64,000 nt of DNA from the NCBI GenBank assembly GCA_022695795.1, contig MU404059.1:741743-805742 (forward strand), given 5' to 3'. Shown in pieces: positions 25,732 to 37,153 of the stretch; position 1 is the stretch's first letter, and each line of letters starts with the position of its first letter. The stretch is from Biscogniauxia marginata (taxonomy: Eukaryota; Ascomycota; Sordariomycetes; Xylariales; Xylariaceae). The notes beneath the pieces were generated by a model that saw only the letters and a program-made list of their open reading frames with translations, made no database searches and was not told the origin of the DNA. The translations under genes and the position numbers were made by a program.

Positions 25732-27990
25732 ATGATACACATCGCGAGCAGTCAATCCCCGGTGCCCTCGGTGATCTTTGCGCTCATCGCGCTCCTTGTC
25801 CTCTCCGTCGTCGTCCTCCTAATCCTCAGGTACTATCTGCCCCTGCGAACAACGCCCGCCTACCTGCTCGTCCCCGTCTTCTTCGCACTATGGCTTCCGG
25901 CAAGCATCGTGCTGCTCGTCCCCATCGATCTCGCTTCGAGCGCCGCTACCGAAGATGAGGCAACCAGAGGCATCTGGCTCCCGGACAGGGCGCTGCTGGT
26001 GTCGTGGAGGATATCGTACTGGCTGACCTTCGTTCTCACATGGTCAGTATGCGCGCGCATCGCCTCGACTCCCGGAGCCGATCCATGTACTGATCCAGTC
26101 TCCTACAGGTTCATACTACCGATCCTTGCCGAGTATTCCGATGCCGGATATCGAGAACCCAAAGACCGAATCCTGTATTCGTTGCGCGCGAACGCCCAAT
26201 ATTACGCACTTGTGCTAGGTTCTGGTATTATCGGGCTAATATACTTTTTTATCTCCTATGGCCCGTCGTTCGTCTCTTTAAAGGGTCTGATAATGGCTCT
26301 GGCCTATTGTTGGGGTCTGGTACTTGCCATTTATCTGATGGGCCACGGTCTGGTCGTGATCCCGCGGGCTCTGATCAGAAATGCAAGCACGAGTACACGA
26401 CTGCGACGCCTCCAATCAAAAGCGCCGAGGTTGTACGAGAAGATGGAAGATGCGCTCCTCAACTTAGAGGATCTAGAAGTACAGGTGTCGGAGCTGAACA
26501 AACGCAAGACGGGGAGTGCTAGGGACTTCCAGGACTGGATCGAGGAGCTTTCCGATGTGTGCAACATCCCCGAGTCTCGGCCGCCACGAAGCGCTATTCC
26601 CAGGGCGGATAATGACAGTCGCATCATCCCAACGGTCATCACAGCAAAATACTTGGCGGATCTGACCCGCCAGCTAGTTCGCGCACGACATGCGAAGTCC
26701 CGTTACGTCGACGAGTGGAACTATCTACTCCAGGATGCTTCGGAGACCCAGGCCATCCTAGATTCGGCGGCATCGAAGAAGCTCGATTTCGGCGCGTCAT
26801 CCCCGAACTCATCCCTCTTAGCTAGATTCACCATTCTGACGCCCTACACTCGGTATCTTTTTCATTGCCATTTTATTCCCTATTTCCGTATTTTCTTGGG
26901 CGGTTTCTTAGCGCTAGCATCGATATGCATCATATGGTCTGAGCTAGTGAAGTCAGCTCTACCGTCGTTATCAGTGATTCGATTCACCGTTGTGCATCAT
27001 TGGACCGGCGACAGCGGACGGGTTGGATTCGCAGGTCAGGTAATTGCCGCGCTGTGGATACTGTACATGTGCGCCGCGGCTCTCCTTTCCGTGACCGAGG
27101 TGAAGGTCTGGCGCGGTCGCGCTCTGGTCCGGCGCAACACCGCTCACGAGTCCGCCTTCTGGTATGCCGGCCAGGTCGCAAGGCTCAGCGTCCCGCTGTC
27201 TTATAATTTCGTGACGTTCCTATCGCCTTCAATATACGAGAAGACTACGTTCTACCACATACTTGGACAATATGTCAACCTGACCCCGCTCGGGGCCTGG
27301 TTCGATTACCTATTCCCGATCTTCGTCCTCCTCCCCGTCTTCGCCACGCTCTTCGGACTCTACGGCAAGGTGAAGCGCCTATTCGGCTTCGGCGGCGACA
27401 TCATTGACGAGGACGAAGAGGAGAACCTGACGGGCTACGGCACGGGTTCGTGGCGCGAGGGCCGAGACCTGATCGAGCGTGAACTGCACGGGACGTCCAT
27501 CTCGCGACGTATAGACGGGGCCGCGTCGCGGGCGCAAGATGGATCCGGCAGTCGCCGCACCGCGCCGATCCTCACGGTCCCGGCGACCAGGACCGAGAGC
27601 GGCGCGCGCACCCCGTTCGCGACGTCGCCCTCATCGTACCACGACTACCAACAGCCCAACGGCCGGGCCGCGGCAGCAGCTAGGGGGTCGCGGTCATCGG
27701 CGGCGGCTCACAACCCTCGGGGGGCCGCGGGCGAGGAGGAAGATGATAATTTCTTCACCAGCCTGGGCCACCGATTCAAAAACACGTTCGACACCATGGA
27801 CACGCCCAAGTGGCTCCAGGAGCTTGGCGACGGCATCAAGAAGCCCAAGTGGATGGGCAACGACGACGACGACGATAACCACGTGGCGGGTAGTAGTAGT
27901 AGTAGTGGTGGTAATAATGGTAATAGGCCGGGCCGGTCAGATTCGGATATCCGGAGGTGGTTCGGCGGGGAGGGGAGGATAAGGCTTTGA
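25732..27990 (+). CDS. LMBR1-like multi-pass membrane protein
   Basis: Member of the LMBR1/LIMR family of polytopic membrane proteins, of poorly defined function. The open frame is 752 codons, but 26043-26108 (66 nt) has a GTCAGT donor, a CTGAT branch site and a TACAG acceptor. Removing it changes the reading to TWFILPILAEY, the expected family sequence, so the mature protein is likely 730 residues (exons 25732..26042 and 26109..27990). Seen: about nine hydrophobic segments (two at the N-terminus, a group at residues 130-215 after splicing, and a group at 360-540), a central cytosolic coiled region (MEDALLNLEDLEVQVSELNK) and a long disordered acidic/Ser/Arg-rich C-terminus with a 5-Asp run and a Ser/Gly repeat. 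Confidence 0.9.
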   Translation: MIHIASSQSPVPSVIFALIALLVLSVVVLLILRYYLPLRTTPAYLLVPVFFALWLPASIVLLVPIDLASSAATEDEATRGIWLPDRALLVSWRISYWLTFVLTWSVCARIASTPGADPCTDPVSYRFILPILAEYSDAGYREPKDRILYSLRANAQYYALVLGSGIIGLIYFFISYGPSFVSLKGLIMALAYCWGLVLAIYLMGHGLVVIPRALIRNASTSTRLRRLQSKAPRLYEKMEDALLNLEDLEVQVSELNKRKTGSARDFQDWIEELSDVCNIPESRPPRSAIPRADNDSRIIPTVITAKYLADLTRQLVRARHAKSRYVDEWNYLLQDASETQAILDSAASKKLDFGASSPNSSLLARFTILTPYTRYLFHCHFIPYFRIFLGGFLALASICIIWSELVKSALPSLSVIRFTVVHHWTGDSGRVGFAGQVIAALWILYMCAAALLSVTEVKVWRGRALVRRNTAHESAFWYAGQVARLSVPLSYNFVTFLSPSIYEKTTFYHILGQYVNLTPLGAWFDYLFPIFVLLPVFATLFGLYGKVKRLFGFGGDIIDEDEEENLTGYGTGSWREGRDLIERELHGTSISRRIDGAASRAQDGSGSRRTAPILTVPATRTESGARTPFATSPSSYHDYQQPNGRAAAAARGSRSSAAAHNPRGAAGEEEDDNFFTSLGHRFKNTFDTMDTPKWLQELGDGIKKPKWMGNDDDDDNHVAGSSSSSGGNNGNRPGRSDSDIRRWFGGEGRIRL

Positions 27991-29400
27991 TGGCAGGGAA
28001 AGGCAAGGGACAGTTGGAGGGAAGGGTGTTTTTTTGGAATGAAATGATCGGGCTAAAAATTAGTTGAGCCCTATGAAATACATACACCTTTGTAATTTTT
28101 ACTTCCTCTCCTTTCTTTCTGCCGTTCTTGTTTATATTTTTATTTAAACTTTTTTTGCTTCAAAAGACCACGCTGGACGGGATTTGATCGAGGAAGAGGT
28201 TTCTCAGTTGGCGTATTTGGGAGTCTCCTATTATTAGGGAAGTATCTCGCTTTGTAAGGTGTAATCGTCGACGAGGTTACCCGCATGTCGTCGCAGCTAT
28301 GCCAGAGAACGGAGAGGCTTTGGGAGACTCTCATCGCCGGCTTAGCCCGTTGTCACAAGAAGCTAAGAAGTAGAGGGCTTGATGAGTCCAGTACTAGTTA
28401 TACGGCTGAAATAGGAAGTTTCCTAGCCATGGCTCTTAAGATAATAATATTTCTAAGAGAATCTTTCATGGAGGCGAGGGACTCCAAGATTCGGTAGATC
28501 ACATACATATTCTATAATAAGCCTCCATTAGTAGAAATAAACACAAACGCGGTGTTAAAGAGAGTGCACAACGAGCCGCCTCAGACCAACCAAGCAGTGT
28601 AAAAAGCGTCTGACGATCCAAACGTCAGTTTCGATTAAGATCTATCTCACTATATACTAATTAGCCCGCAAGAGCCAATAGGGGTCCAAGCAGCGGTTGA
28701 AATGAAATAATTTGGCGGCACGCAATAGCGTGCAAGCTGCACCCTTAACACGTGCCCCCCCCCCCCCCCCCCCTAAACAGGGTGTTAGAATCGACTCCTT
28801 ATCGTTTACACGTGACACGATAGAGGGCAGTTAAACCAGACTCCCTGCTTAGCCTTTGAAAGCGGGAATATGACAGAATCGTTCATGTTAAAAAGCTGGG
28901 GATTGGGGGTTTTTACATGTTCCCTCGTGTGAATCAACAGAGTTCATGTAACGTATAACGGCTCGTGTGGAGGCTTGCTCCGACGCCAGGAAGTCAGTCG
29001 CTTAGTGATCATCCTGCTCCAGCGATGTGCCGTCGCGTACGAATAGCTTCAACTATAACCGAGGGGGCCTGAAACGGTCACCCAGTGGGTTCAATAATAG
29101 TCGCTTAGGGGGGTTTAGGACTGACGCCCCCAAGAGGCCAAATAGAAGAATGCCTATAACGCCCTTCCCTCGGTGCGCCTCAATGCTCGCGCGCTCTTTT
29201 AAGCGTGCCGCTTCCCTCACATCTTAGGTCCTGTTGGATACGGCGGTGGAATCAGCGGGTGCAGCTGGCAGGCCAGTAGATAAATTGTTCCAAGGCAGTT
29301 AATCAGATGCCTGAAACACTAGAGAGACGGCCATTCATAGCGTGCAAGTGATCCAAAAGACCTAAGACGATACCATGGAGCAAATCTTAAAAGGAGGATA
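27991..29400. other. 1.4-kb gene-free stretch with poly-C tract
   Basis: The two flanking genes converge on this region. It contains a run of 19 C at 28755-28773. Short frames at 28140-28334 and 29027-29227 lack an ATG start or any family signal. It could include decayed repeat DNA, but I cannot name one. Confidence 0.4.
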
Positions 29401-31310
29401 CTATGTTCCCTTCATTCTGGCTAGATAGGCCTCTACACCAATATCTTTTAAAGAATCAGCCTTATCATCTACCTGCTTCCCTATTTCGGTCTGATACGTC
29501 TTCATCTTCTCATGGAGCGCAGGTATGAAGGCGCCTAAGAATCTGATGGCGAGCAGAGCCGCGTTGACGGAATTATTGATCCCCACTGTGGCAGTCGGTA
29601 CGCCTCGCTATCTTCTGTTAGGCTCTTGATAGCAAAAGGGAGAAAAAGAAGAGACTTAGGTCTAGGATCAGTTGACTTACAGGCATTTGAACAATGCTTA
29701 GCAGTGAATCAAACCCGTCTAAATGCGTGGCTTTGACCGGAACACCGATAACAGGCAATGGCGTATACGCTGAAAGCATTCCAGGTAAATGTGCAGCCCC
29801 CCCAGCTCCCGCAATGATAACTTTGATGCCACGAGTAGCAGCTTGTGTAGCGACCTCAGCCATCTTAGCTGGCGTGCGATGTGCTGATGTAATATCGACT
29901 TCCCACGGCACATCGAATTGCGTTAGTATGTCCAGGCCTCCCTTTAGTACGGGAAGATCCGAGTCTGAACCCATAGTAACGAGAACCAATGGTATAGGTT
30001 GTTTCATAAGTGGTTGCTCTGGTCGGAGAGTTTTGTCGTGTATTTGCATTCTCTCTTGTTTGATTTCGTTGGCTAATTTTATAAGTGGCTGCGCAAATTC
30101 CTCGAGTTCCGTTATATTAGCTACCAAACCAGTAATCGTAATATGGCCGATCTTTCGACCAGGTTTGGGCTGTTTCCCATAGAGGTGGAGATAAACAGCC
30201 ATCTTATTCCCATACATCGACTTGGCCTTCTCGACAAGTGGGAGATGGGAATTCACGTTAGCGCCTCCAAGAATATTAAGCATTATGCTTGAAGAGACAT
30301 ATGGCTCTAGCTCTACAGGCAGGGGCTCGTCAAGGATCGAGTTAAGCTGTGCCTTAAATTGCGACCTGAACAATGCTTAGTTTTGGTTGATACATCGGGT
30401 AAGTGACTAACAATGCTTACATGTAAGGCACTGCTTCAGTGAATAGATGCCCAGAGTTATGAGGCCGAGGGGCGACCTCATTAACCAGGATCTCGTTATC
30501 CTTAGTTACAAAGGTCTCAACAGCGAAAACGCCTCTTCCCCACAACTTATCAACCACGCTACAGGCGACCTGTTGCGCACGCTTGCACACAGAGATAGGC
30601 GTGGCCCGCGGTGGCAGATAGACTTGTGAACAAATGTTATTCTCGTGCACCGTCTCGACCGCCGGATAGGGCACCAGACGCTTCGTTCGGCCCTCATCAT
30701 CCTCAGTCCGGATGACTACGACAGACAGCTCGCATTGAAACGGGATGTACTTTTCAGCATAGCAGTGGAAACTGCTGAACTCTGCAACAGCACGGTTCAG
30801 ATCGGCTTCGTTAGAGATTACAAGATTTCCCCGACCGTCGTACGAGTCTTTCCTGGATTTTAATATCCAGGGAAACCCGAATTTGGCCGAAACTTCCTGT
30901 AGCGAGGCATACATGGCATCGCCAGATGCCTCAATGGCCATATATTCCGTAACGGGGATACCTTGGCCACCGAGGTACGCTTTCTGCTCGTATTTGTCCT
31001 GGATCAGGCGAAGCGTCCTCCAGGACGGGTGGACGGCGACCTTGGTGCATGTTGCTATCTCTTCGAGCACTGCCGTCTCGATGTGCTCCGTCTCCACACT
31101 GAGAACTCTACAATGAGTAGCCAACTCCCTGATTTTTTCAGCATCTTTGTAGGAACCATTGAGATGGTGCGAGCTTTGGCTGATTTGCTTGGCGGGTGCA
31201 CCATCTGCATCGAGAATGGCAATTTCAATATCGAGGGGAGCTGCGGCTTCACACAGCATTCGGCCCAGTTGGCCACCGCCGAGAAGACCAATAACAGGTT
31301 TGGGTTCCAT
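29401..31310 (-). CDS. ADE2: phosphoribosylaminoimidazole carboxylase (PurK-PurE fusion)
   Basis: Converts aminoimidazole ribotide to its carboxylate in purine synthesis. Three exons (31310..30421, 30365..29681, 29607..29401) give 593 residues. Seen in order: N-terminal ATP-grasp PurK domain with [25 protein letters not shown] and [12 protein letters not shown]; then a C-terminal PurE domain with [18 protein letters not shown] and [10 protein letters not shown], ending with the third-exon segment [13 protein letters not shown]. Both junctions keep the frame and restore conserved sequence. The PurK-PurE order and fusion are the standard fungal arrangement. Loss of this gene gives red adenine auxotrophs in yeasts. 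Confidence 0.97.
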
Positions 31311-32008
31311 TTTCGTCTCCCGCTTGAGTCTTGACTCTGATATCCAAGCGGCAGAGAATGGCGATGACTTCGTTCTAGTGAGCGGATTAGGAAATTTTTC
31401 AGAATCTACCTCCCCGCATTCTGCCGGAGGGGTTTAAAGGCGGTGAGAAAGTACCTGATAGAACGAACCTAGCAGTGCCAGAGTTTGGGTATTAGCGGGT
31501 TTAGGTTTGATTCCTATTAGCGCTATTAGTATTTTGCTATGCTCCTTTATGTTGTAGCTAACGTACCTAACTTACCAGGCCCACGTTGAAATACAACTTT
31601 ATTCCCTAAGTAGGTACCTATAAGAAAGAATATATTATTAGAAAAAATACAAATCGCTTAATTATTTTAAATTTCAAAGTAATATAATAATAATAAAGTT
31701 ATTAAAAAAGGGGGTAAAAAGGAGAAACTATCACGATCATCATTTTATATCATATTCAAGAACAAGACAGCAAATCGAATCACGCGAATAGTATTTACTG
31801 TTATTTATATTTTAAGAACTCATTTCCTCTCCTTCCCCCTTTTCTCTTCTCTTATCATTGAAATCACATACTCTCTCTCTTAGCAACGTCGATTTATACC
31901 CCTATTATCACTTAAAAAAGCGTCTGTCCATCACCCTAAGTAGCTCAAGGGTTAGGGGAGCGGAGCGGAGCGTAGAAGAGCTATGTCTCCTAGCTATGTG
32001 CCCATAAA
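31311..32008. other. AT-rich intergenic
   Basis: About 700 nt with no exon. 31620-31760 is strongly AT-rich, and a CTCTCTCT run lies at 31872-31880. It spans the ADE2 promoter and the 3' flank of the DDR48-like gene. Confidence 0.45.
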
Positions 32009-32834
32009 CTAGTAGTCATTCGAGCCACCATACCCGGAGGCGCCCTCGCGCTTCTCGCGGCCCCGGCTCTCGACGCTGTCGCTGCCAAGCAGCGACCCGG
32101 CCTTCTCCAGGATCTTGCCGGCGACGGAATCGTTGCCGCGGCTGCCGTAGCGGTCGTTGTCGTTGTCGTTGCCGCTCCCGTAGCGGTTACCGGAACCGGA
32201 ACCGGAGGAGCGGTCGTTGTGGCCGTGGACACCGTAAGTAGTGCCGTCGTCGTTGTCGTCGCGCCGTCCCGAGCCGTAGGAGTCATTTCCGCGGCCGCCG
32301 CTACCGCTGCCGCTGCCGCTGCCGCTGCCATACGCGTTGTTGGAAGATCCATAGGAGGAGTCGTTGCTGTTGTTATTTCCCGACGAGCCGTAGGAGTCGT
32401 TCCCGCGGCCACCGATGCTGCTGGAGCCGTACGAGTTGTCGTTGTCATTGTCGTTGTTGCGGGACCTGGTGTTGCTGGAGCCGTAGCTGTCGCTGCTGCC
32501 GCCGTAGGAGTTGGAGTTGGATGAGCCGTAGGCGTCATCATTGTCACGACGGTTGGAGGATCCGTAACTGCCGCTGTTGTCGTTGTCACGGCGGTTTGAC
32601 GATCCGTAGCTGTCGTTGTCATTGTCGTTGTCCCGGCCCGGGCGGCTCGACCCGTAAGAGTCGTTCGAGCCGTATGCGTTGTCTAATCCTCGGGAGCCGC
32701 CGTAGCTGTCGTTGTTGTTGTTGTTGTCACGGCTTGAGCCGTACGACTATAGGTTTTGTGTAAGCTAATGCAAACATGTGTACATACATGTATTAGTAGC
32801 AACGGAGCAGACTTACGTTATCGTTGTAAGACAT
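32009..32834 (-). CDS. DDR48-like Ser/Asn/Tyr/Gly repeat stress protein
   Basis: Two exons (32834..32817, 32746..32009) give 251 residues. The first exon is 18 nt (Met-Ser-Tyr-Asn-Asp-Asn). The protein is built almost wholly from irregular repeats of the form (N/D)-D-S-Y-G-S-S, with D-N runs, an Arg-Arg-Asp variant and a Gly-Ser run. It ends with a short non-repeat segment KILEKAGSLLGSDS. This composition is that of yeast DDR48 and related heat-shock/DNA-damage-induced proteins of dispensable, poorly defined function. It is very hydrophilic and should be disordered and abundant on stress. The start region carries four STRE motifs upstream. Long frames in other phases here (Thr-rich on the same strand, Val/Ala-rich on the other) are by-products of the repeats. 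Assignment is by repeat type and composition. Confidence 0.82.
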
Positions 32835-32949
32835 ATTTCTGGTTGTTGGACTAGAGATAAATAGAGCTGAAGAAAACCGTCTGGGTTACAAGCTTGTGTG
32901 ATAGGTAATGTGTATTTCCCGAAGAGTGAAGTAATGGCTCAACTAAGAA

Positions 32950-33037
32950 AGGGGATAGTGAACTTTATAGAAGAAGTAGCAGACTAAGGAGAAGCCCCCT
33001 CTTTGTGATGACGACTCCCCTCCAGCCGGCTGAGGGG
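32950..33037. promoter_or_regulatory. four stress-response elements (STRE) upstream of the DDR48-like gene
   Basis: AGGGG at 32950-32954, CCCCT at 32996-33000, CCCCT at 33017-33021 and AGGGG at 33033-33037 fall within 88 nt, 115-205 nt before the start codon. STREs are the binding sites of Msn2/Msn4-type zinc-finger factors, and yeast DDR48 is a classic STRE-controlled gene. Confidence 0.6.
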
Positions 33038-34676
33038 AAGACGTCACTAGTGGCCGGCTGCCTCTTCACGATCACTAAGAGTAGTGTCTCGTCCCGGTAA
33101 GAATGAAATAGAGCCCACGTGGGTCTTCCCTACATCATTTCCTTGCGTCTGGGCCTATGGCTTAGGTACCGGCTGTCAATGTAAGGAGTCCCTGTCCATA
33201 TGGACTAGTAGACTGAACTACTTGAAACCCCCTCAAGGGCGAGTTCTCGTCCGTAAGTATAAGTGACGGTCGACCTTGAAGGACGAATAGAATAAGTGAC
33301 CCCCCTCAACTGTCAGAGTGTACGAAGGAGAAGGTACCATCAACTAGCTCGTCAGATTTGTCGTCCCCCACCCATGCCAATGGATTTATCCGTACCGCCA
33401 CATGGAACTAGATGTCTCACTTCTTTCTGGATCACATCATATTTCGGGATTCGATTTGGCGGGGTCGGCGTAGCTCAGCTCAAGAAGAAATATGTACTAA
33501 ACTTCATGGGGGGCTGTAGTACGAGCCCGGCTGGCGTCCGGTGTAAGCCAGTCGGATGGAAAGTTTAGACTAGTGTCACTTGATCGCCGTTCAAAGGCAA
33601 GGATCGCCCCAGCTTGGGGTCACTCCTGCTTTAGCGTATTCGGTAACAAATAGGCCTCCGTCTCACAAATGAGCCGGAAAGGCCTCATAGTCCCATAGGT
33701 TGTTATGCTCTAGACGGTGTCCCAAGACTCTCTTGATGGTGGTGGGGTAGCTTGGTGGAGAGAACTCTGCAGACTATTGAATGCTCGGCATCCCCTGGGC
33801 CCTTCTTTTCAAGCTGAGCTCTCTCCTACGCCAAGAAATCCAGATGCCCTACCCCTGTCGACATTGTGCAGTATGTATGTATCCAGGTTTAAGTAAACCA
33901 AATTAGTCTAGAGATCGGACGAGATCAGGATCTGACACGCCTCACGGATGCCGAGGGCGGGTGGGAAGCTCGAACCGTCCCGTCCAGCTTAATGAGGCAG
34001 CCCGTCATTCTGGCGAACTGACCGTACGTAGTACGCCGCCTCCATTAATTACGTCGAAAAGGGGAGGGGGATTTGTTGCCCATAAAGACACAAGGCTCCC
34101 AAGGCTCCCCCTAGACTTTTCAAGAAGGTCATAGTGCATAAGTAGGTGAAGGGTGACAGACCTATTACGTCTCACGTCATTTAGGCCACACTGATCTACT
34201 CTAGGTCTACCACGATATTATGAACGCCAGTTCGATAACAAATCCAAAGCTGGTGTCTATCAATGAAGGCTTTCGATGTCTATTGCATGCTTAAATAACC
34301 CAATGTGATCAATTCCCCTGGCGCATTATGCCATAGCTAATAACGCACCTCGCAATGTGCAAGCTGGTTTTGAGTTTTATATGCAAGTGCCGCGTGATAA
34401 AGCCTGGGAATCTTTCCACGTTGTAAGTCTTCTATTTGCGACTAGCGGTCGTGTCACCAGAACAGCCATTTCGACTGTACACCGACACGTTTCCGATCTA
34501 TAGGGGTATGAATGCGTACGCAATGCTGTCTGCATCGTATATCACCTCTCGAACCGAAGCTTTAGCAATGCTTTCCTAGCTCGTACGCATGTGCTAAGAG
34601 TCAAATAGATTATCCCGATAGGTAAAATTCTGCCTATCCCGGATGTGATGTCTTATGCGATTATGTTGTGCGTTTG
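33038..34676. other. 1.6-kb gene-free stretch
   Basis: No supported exon on either strand. The rightward frames at 33084-33266 and 33296-33568 show no recognisable family. It lies between the promoter of the DDR48-like gene and the 3' end of the acyltransferase. Confidence 0.4.
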
Positions 34677-35635
34677 TCATGATAATGTTGCGTCCGCTCC
34701 ACTGGCGTGGACGACACCATCGTCAGTCCTCGCAGGCATCGCAATAGGCCTCTTTTGCACCTTCTCGGTCAAGGCCACCATTTCTCTCTGCATAAGATCA
34801 CGAGTCGAGCGAGTGAGCTCATCGACATCTTCGGACTTCAATCCGGTCGTTGGAATGGGGTCAAGGACTTGAGGGAAGTTAGCATTGCCTGACTCCTCGT
34901 CCCGCTTGCGGTAATCTCACCTTTGACAGGGATCTTGCCCGATTTGAAAACGAAATCTTTGATGTGGAGAATGTGAGAATAGTTGGCGGCGACGACTGGG
35001 ACGATAGGCACGCCAGCCTGGATAGCAAGGTGGAAAGCTCCCTTCTTGAAGGGTAAGAGCTCAGGTTCTTTGGCATAGCTGCGAGTGCCCTCGGGAAACA
35101 TATAGACACTTTGCTTGCGCTTCTGAATTTCCCTGGCAGCACCGGCCATAGCTTCTCTTGCGTCCTTGGAGTTCTTCCTGTCGATGAAAACAGTGCCGCT
35201 CAACGACATGAACCACCCGAGGAATGGTACGTTCTTCAAATTCTTCTTGGCCGTCACGCTGCAGTGTCTAGGAAATATACAGCCGAGCATGAGGACATCC
35301 AGCTCGGTCTGGTGGTTGCCGATGAAGACGGCTGGCCGGGTGTTCTTGAGGTGACCCTTCGGATCGATAATCTCGAAGGTGATGCCGGTGGTCGCGGCCA
35401 TTAGGTATTTGAAGGCGCGGCCTGTGGTCCATTGCGCGCTCCGTTCCTGGCCGACCAGGCGTAGGGCTATCGAGGCGAAAGCTCCGTAGATGGCGCATAT
35501 TAGTAGCGAGAGGTATGCGGCGAGCGAGCGAGCGACGAAGGCCGCCTTGGGGACGACGGCGGACATGATGTAGAGAGCGATAACGAGGGCGGAGTAACCC
35601 ACGAGAAAGCAGGTTAAGTAGGAAGAGAAAGACAT
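34677..35635 (-). CDS. SLC1: 1-acyl-sn-glycerol-3-phosphate acyltransferase
   Basis: Acylates lysophosphatidic acid to phosphatidic acid, in the ER or lipid droplets. Two exons (35635..34921, 34867..34677) give 301 residues. The ATG at 35635 is used because the three codons before it open with TTG. Seen: two N-terminal hydrophobic segments, motif I NHQTELD (His-X4-Asp), motif II around LSGTVFIDRKNS, motif III FPEGTRS, and motif IV AIQAGVPIVPV. The second exon encodes a C-terminal helix ending in an acidic/Ala-rich tail. The order and spacing match the PlsC family of SLC1-type enzymes. Confidence 0.95.
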
Positions 35636-37153
35636 TTTGGCCAATACATGGGCGACACGTTTCGAAATAAAGCGACGGCTAGTTGGTGGATAGACAGGCT
35701 GGGCGGTGGGTGGACCTGTGATCGTGCGTGGGGCAGGTCTCGGTTTCGGCGAAGGTTTGTTGAGCTATAAGCTGGTAGCGGGATGAGTTATCATGATTTG
35801 AGAGTACGTAGGGAGGGAAGGGTCCGTCAGGTGTTGACCTGGAAGGAGACAAGTGATTAGCACCTGTGACGGGAGATGGTAGCTAGGGGCCAAAAGCCGT
35901 ACCTCTCTCTTCTTCCTTTTTTTTTGGTTTCGGTATCCGGAAGGTGAAGTATGCTATTGGTTGTGATATTTGAAGTTGGAGGGAGCCTCGGAAGTTGTGT
36001 GTGCCAGGTACTAGTGTACTCCGTGCACTAAAAATGATTGTTGGGCACCCCACTAGATAAAACCTCTTGAAGGCTATTGGTCGGGAATTTCCTAGAGCGG
36101 CCACGATCGTATGTGACCCACTCAAAAACCCTGCATAACGTGCACTTCAACCATGACAACTCCTGCGAAACGGAAACTAGTTTACATTACACCACATATC
36201 ACCGTCTACTTTCACATGACTCGATTCTTACCACGAGTCAAATTTTGGTCATTATGTACTGTGCATGGCTAGCCTGTTTTTGCGGCCGAGAGATGGGCTT
36301 TCGGTATTTTTAATTAACTGAACCCTTTATGTAGCAGTAGTAGAAATCAGCTTTCCCACCTTGACGTTGTGTAAGTCGTATGCATTGCTTTCCAGTACTT
36401 ACCTGGAGTCAAGCTTGTACTTGCCCCTCCTTTTAATTCGTACACGCACATGGCGGCTTTTAGCTACCTACCTATGGAACATCAATCCGACTTTGGAACT
36501 TTTGTCGGCATTATGTACATAGTCGAGCACTTTGCGTAGAATATTAGTATAAGTGTCATGATAGTTACGAGTATGTATATCCCAAGCTAGGACTCGCGTT
36601 AGGCAGGTAGGTGTAACCAGAGTTGCGGTTTTCTAATCGGAATTGCTATCATGATATTTATCTCCTATTATTTACTGAATCCATACCTACATACCTCCTG
36701 TAGCTAGATCAATCACTCAAGTACCTAGACATGCATCACACTAAGTTAGGTAGATACCTACCTAGATACTGTACAGCGCGTGATCGATTGGATGGGTCTG
36801 TGACACCAAGCATTAGTCAACGTGCCCGAGTAGTGTGGGAAAGAGAATTAATGACACCACGTATTCTGAAACCGTTAATAAGTGCCGACATTCGAAGAGC
36901 CTAGTGGAACACTTGGTCAAACTTGATAGACCGCCAGAGACTAGGTAGGTACCTAGGTATCAATCTATCCTGCATTGATTAGTGTAACACTCAGCCCGCG
37001 ACGTCAATGAACTCAACCTCTCGACTAAGTTACCCCCCCCCCTCCCCGCCATCTCCCCTTCCCCCCTTTCCCCCCTATCATACAATATGTAATCGTCTCG
37101 GGTGTCAACACTAAACTTTCTAGAGCATGTCACATGTAATACACATCGACTTC
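35636..37153. other. 1.5-kb gene-free stretch with palindromic repeats
   Basis: No supported exon. It contains several CCTAGG/GGTACC palindromic blocks (about 36465, 36720-36770 and 36945-36960) and C-rich DNA at 37031-37075. Confidence 0.4.

Noticed and set aside
29027..29227. Small Arg/Asn-rich frame as transposon relic
   Set aside because: No ATG start, no terminal repeats or transposase motifs; cannot be supported.
31990..32622. Thr-rich 210-codon frame on the minus strand
   Set aside because: It is the out-of-phase reading of the DDR48-like repeats; the Asn/Asp/Ser/Tyr/Gly frame is continuous with a proper ATG exon and stop.
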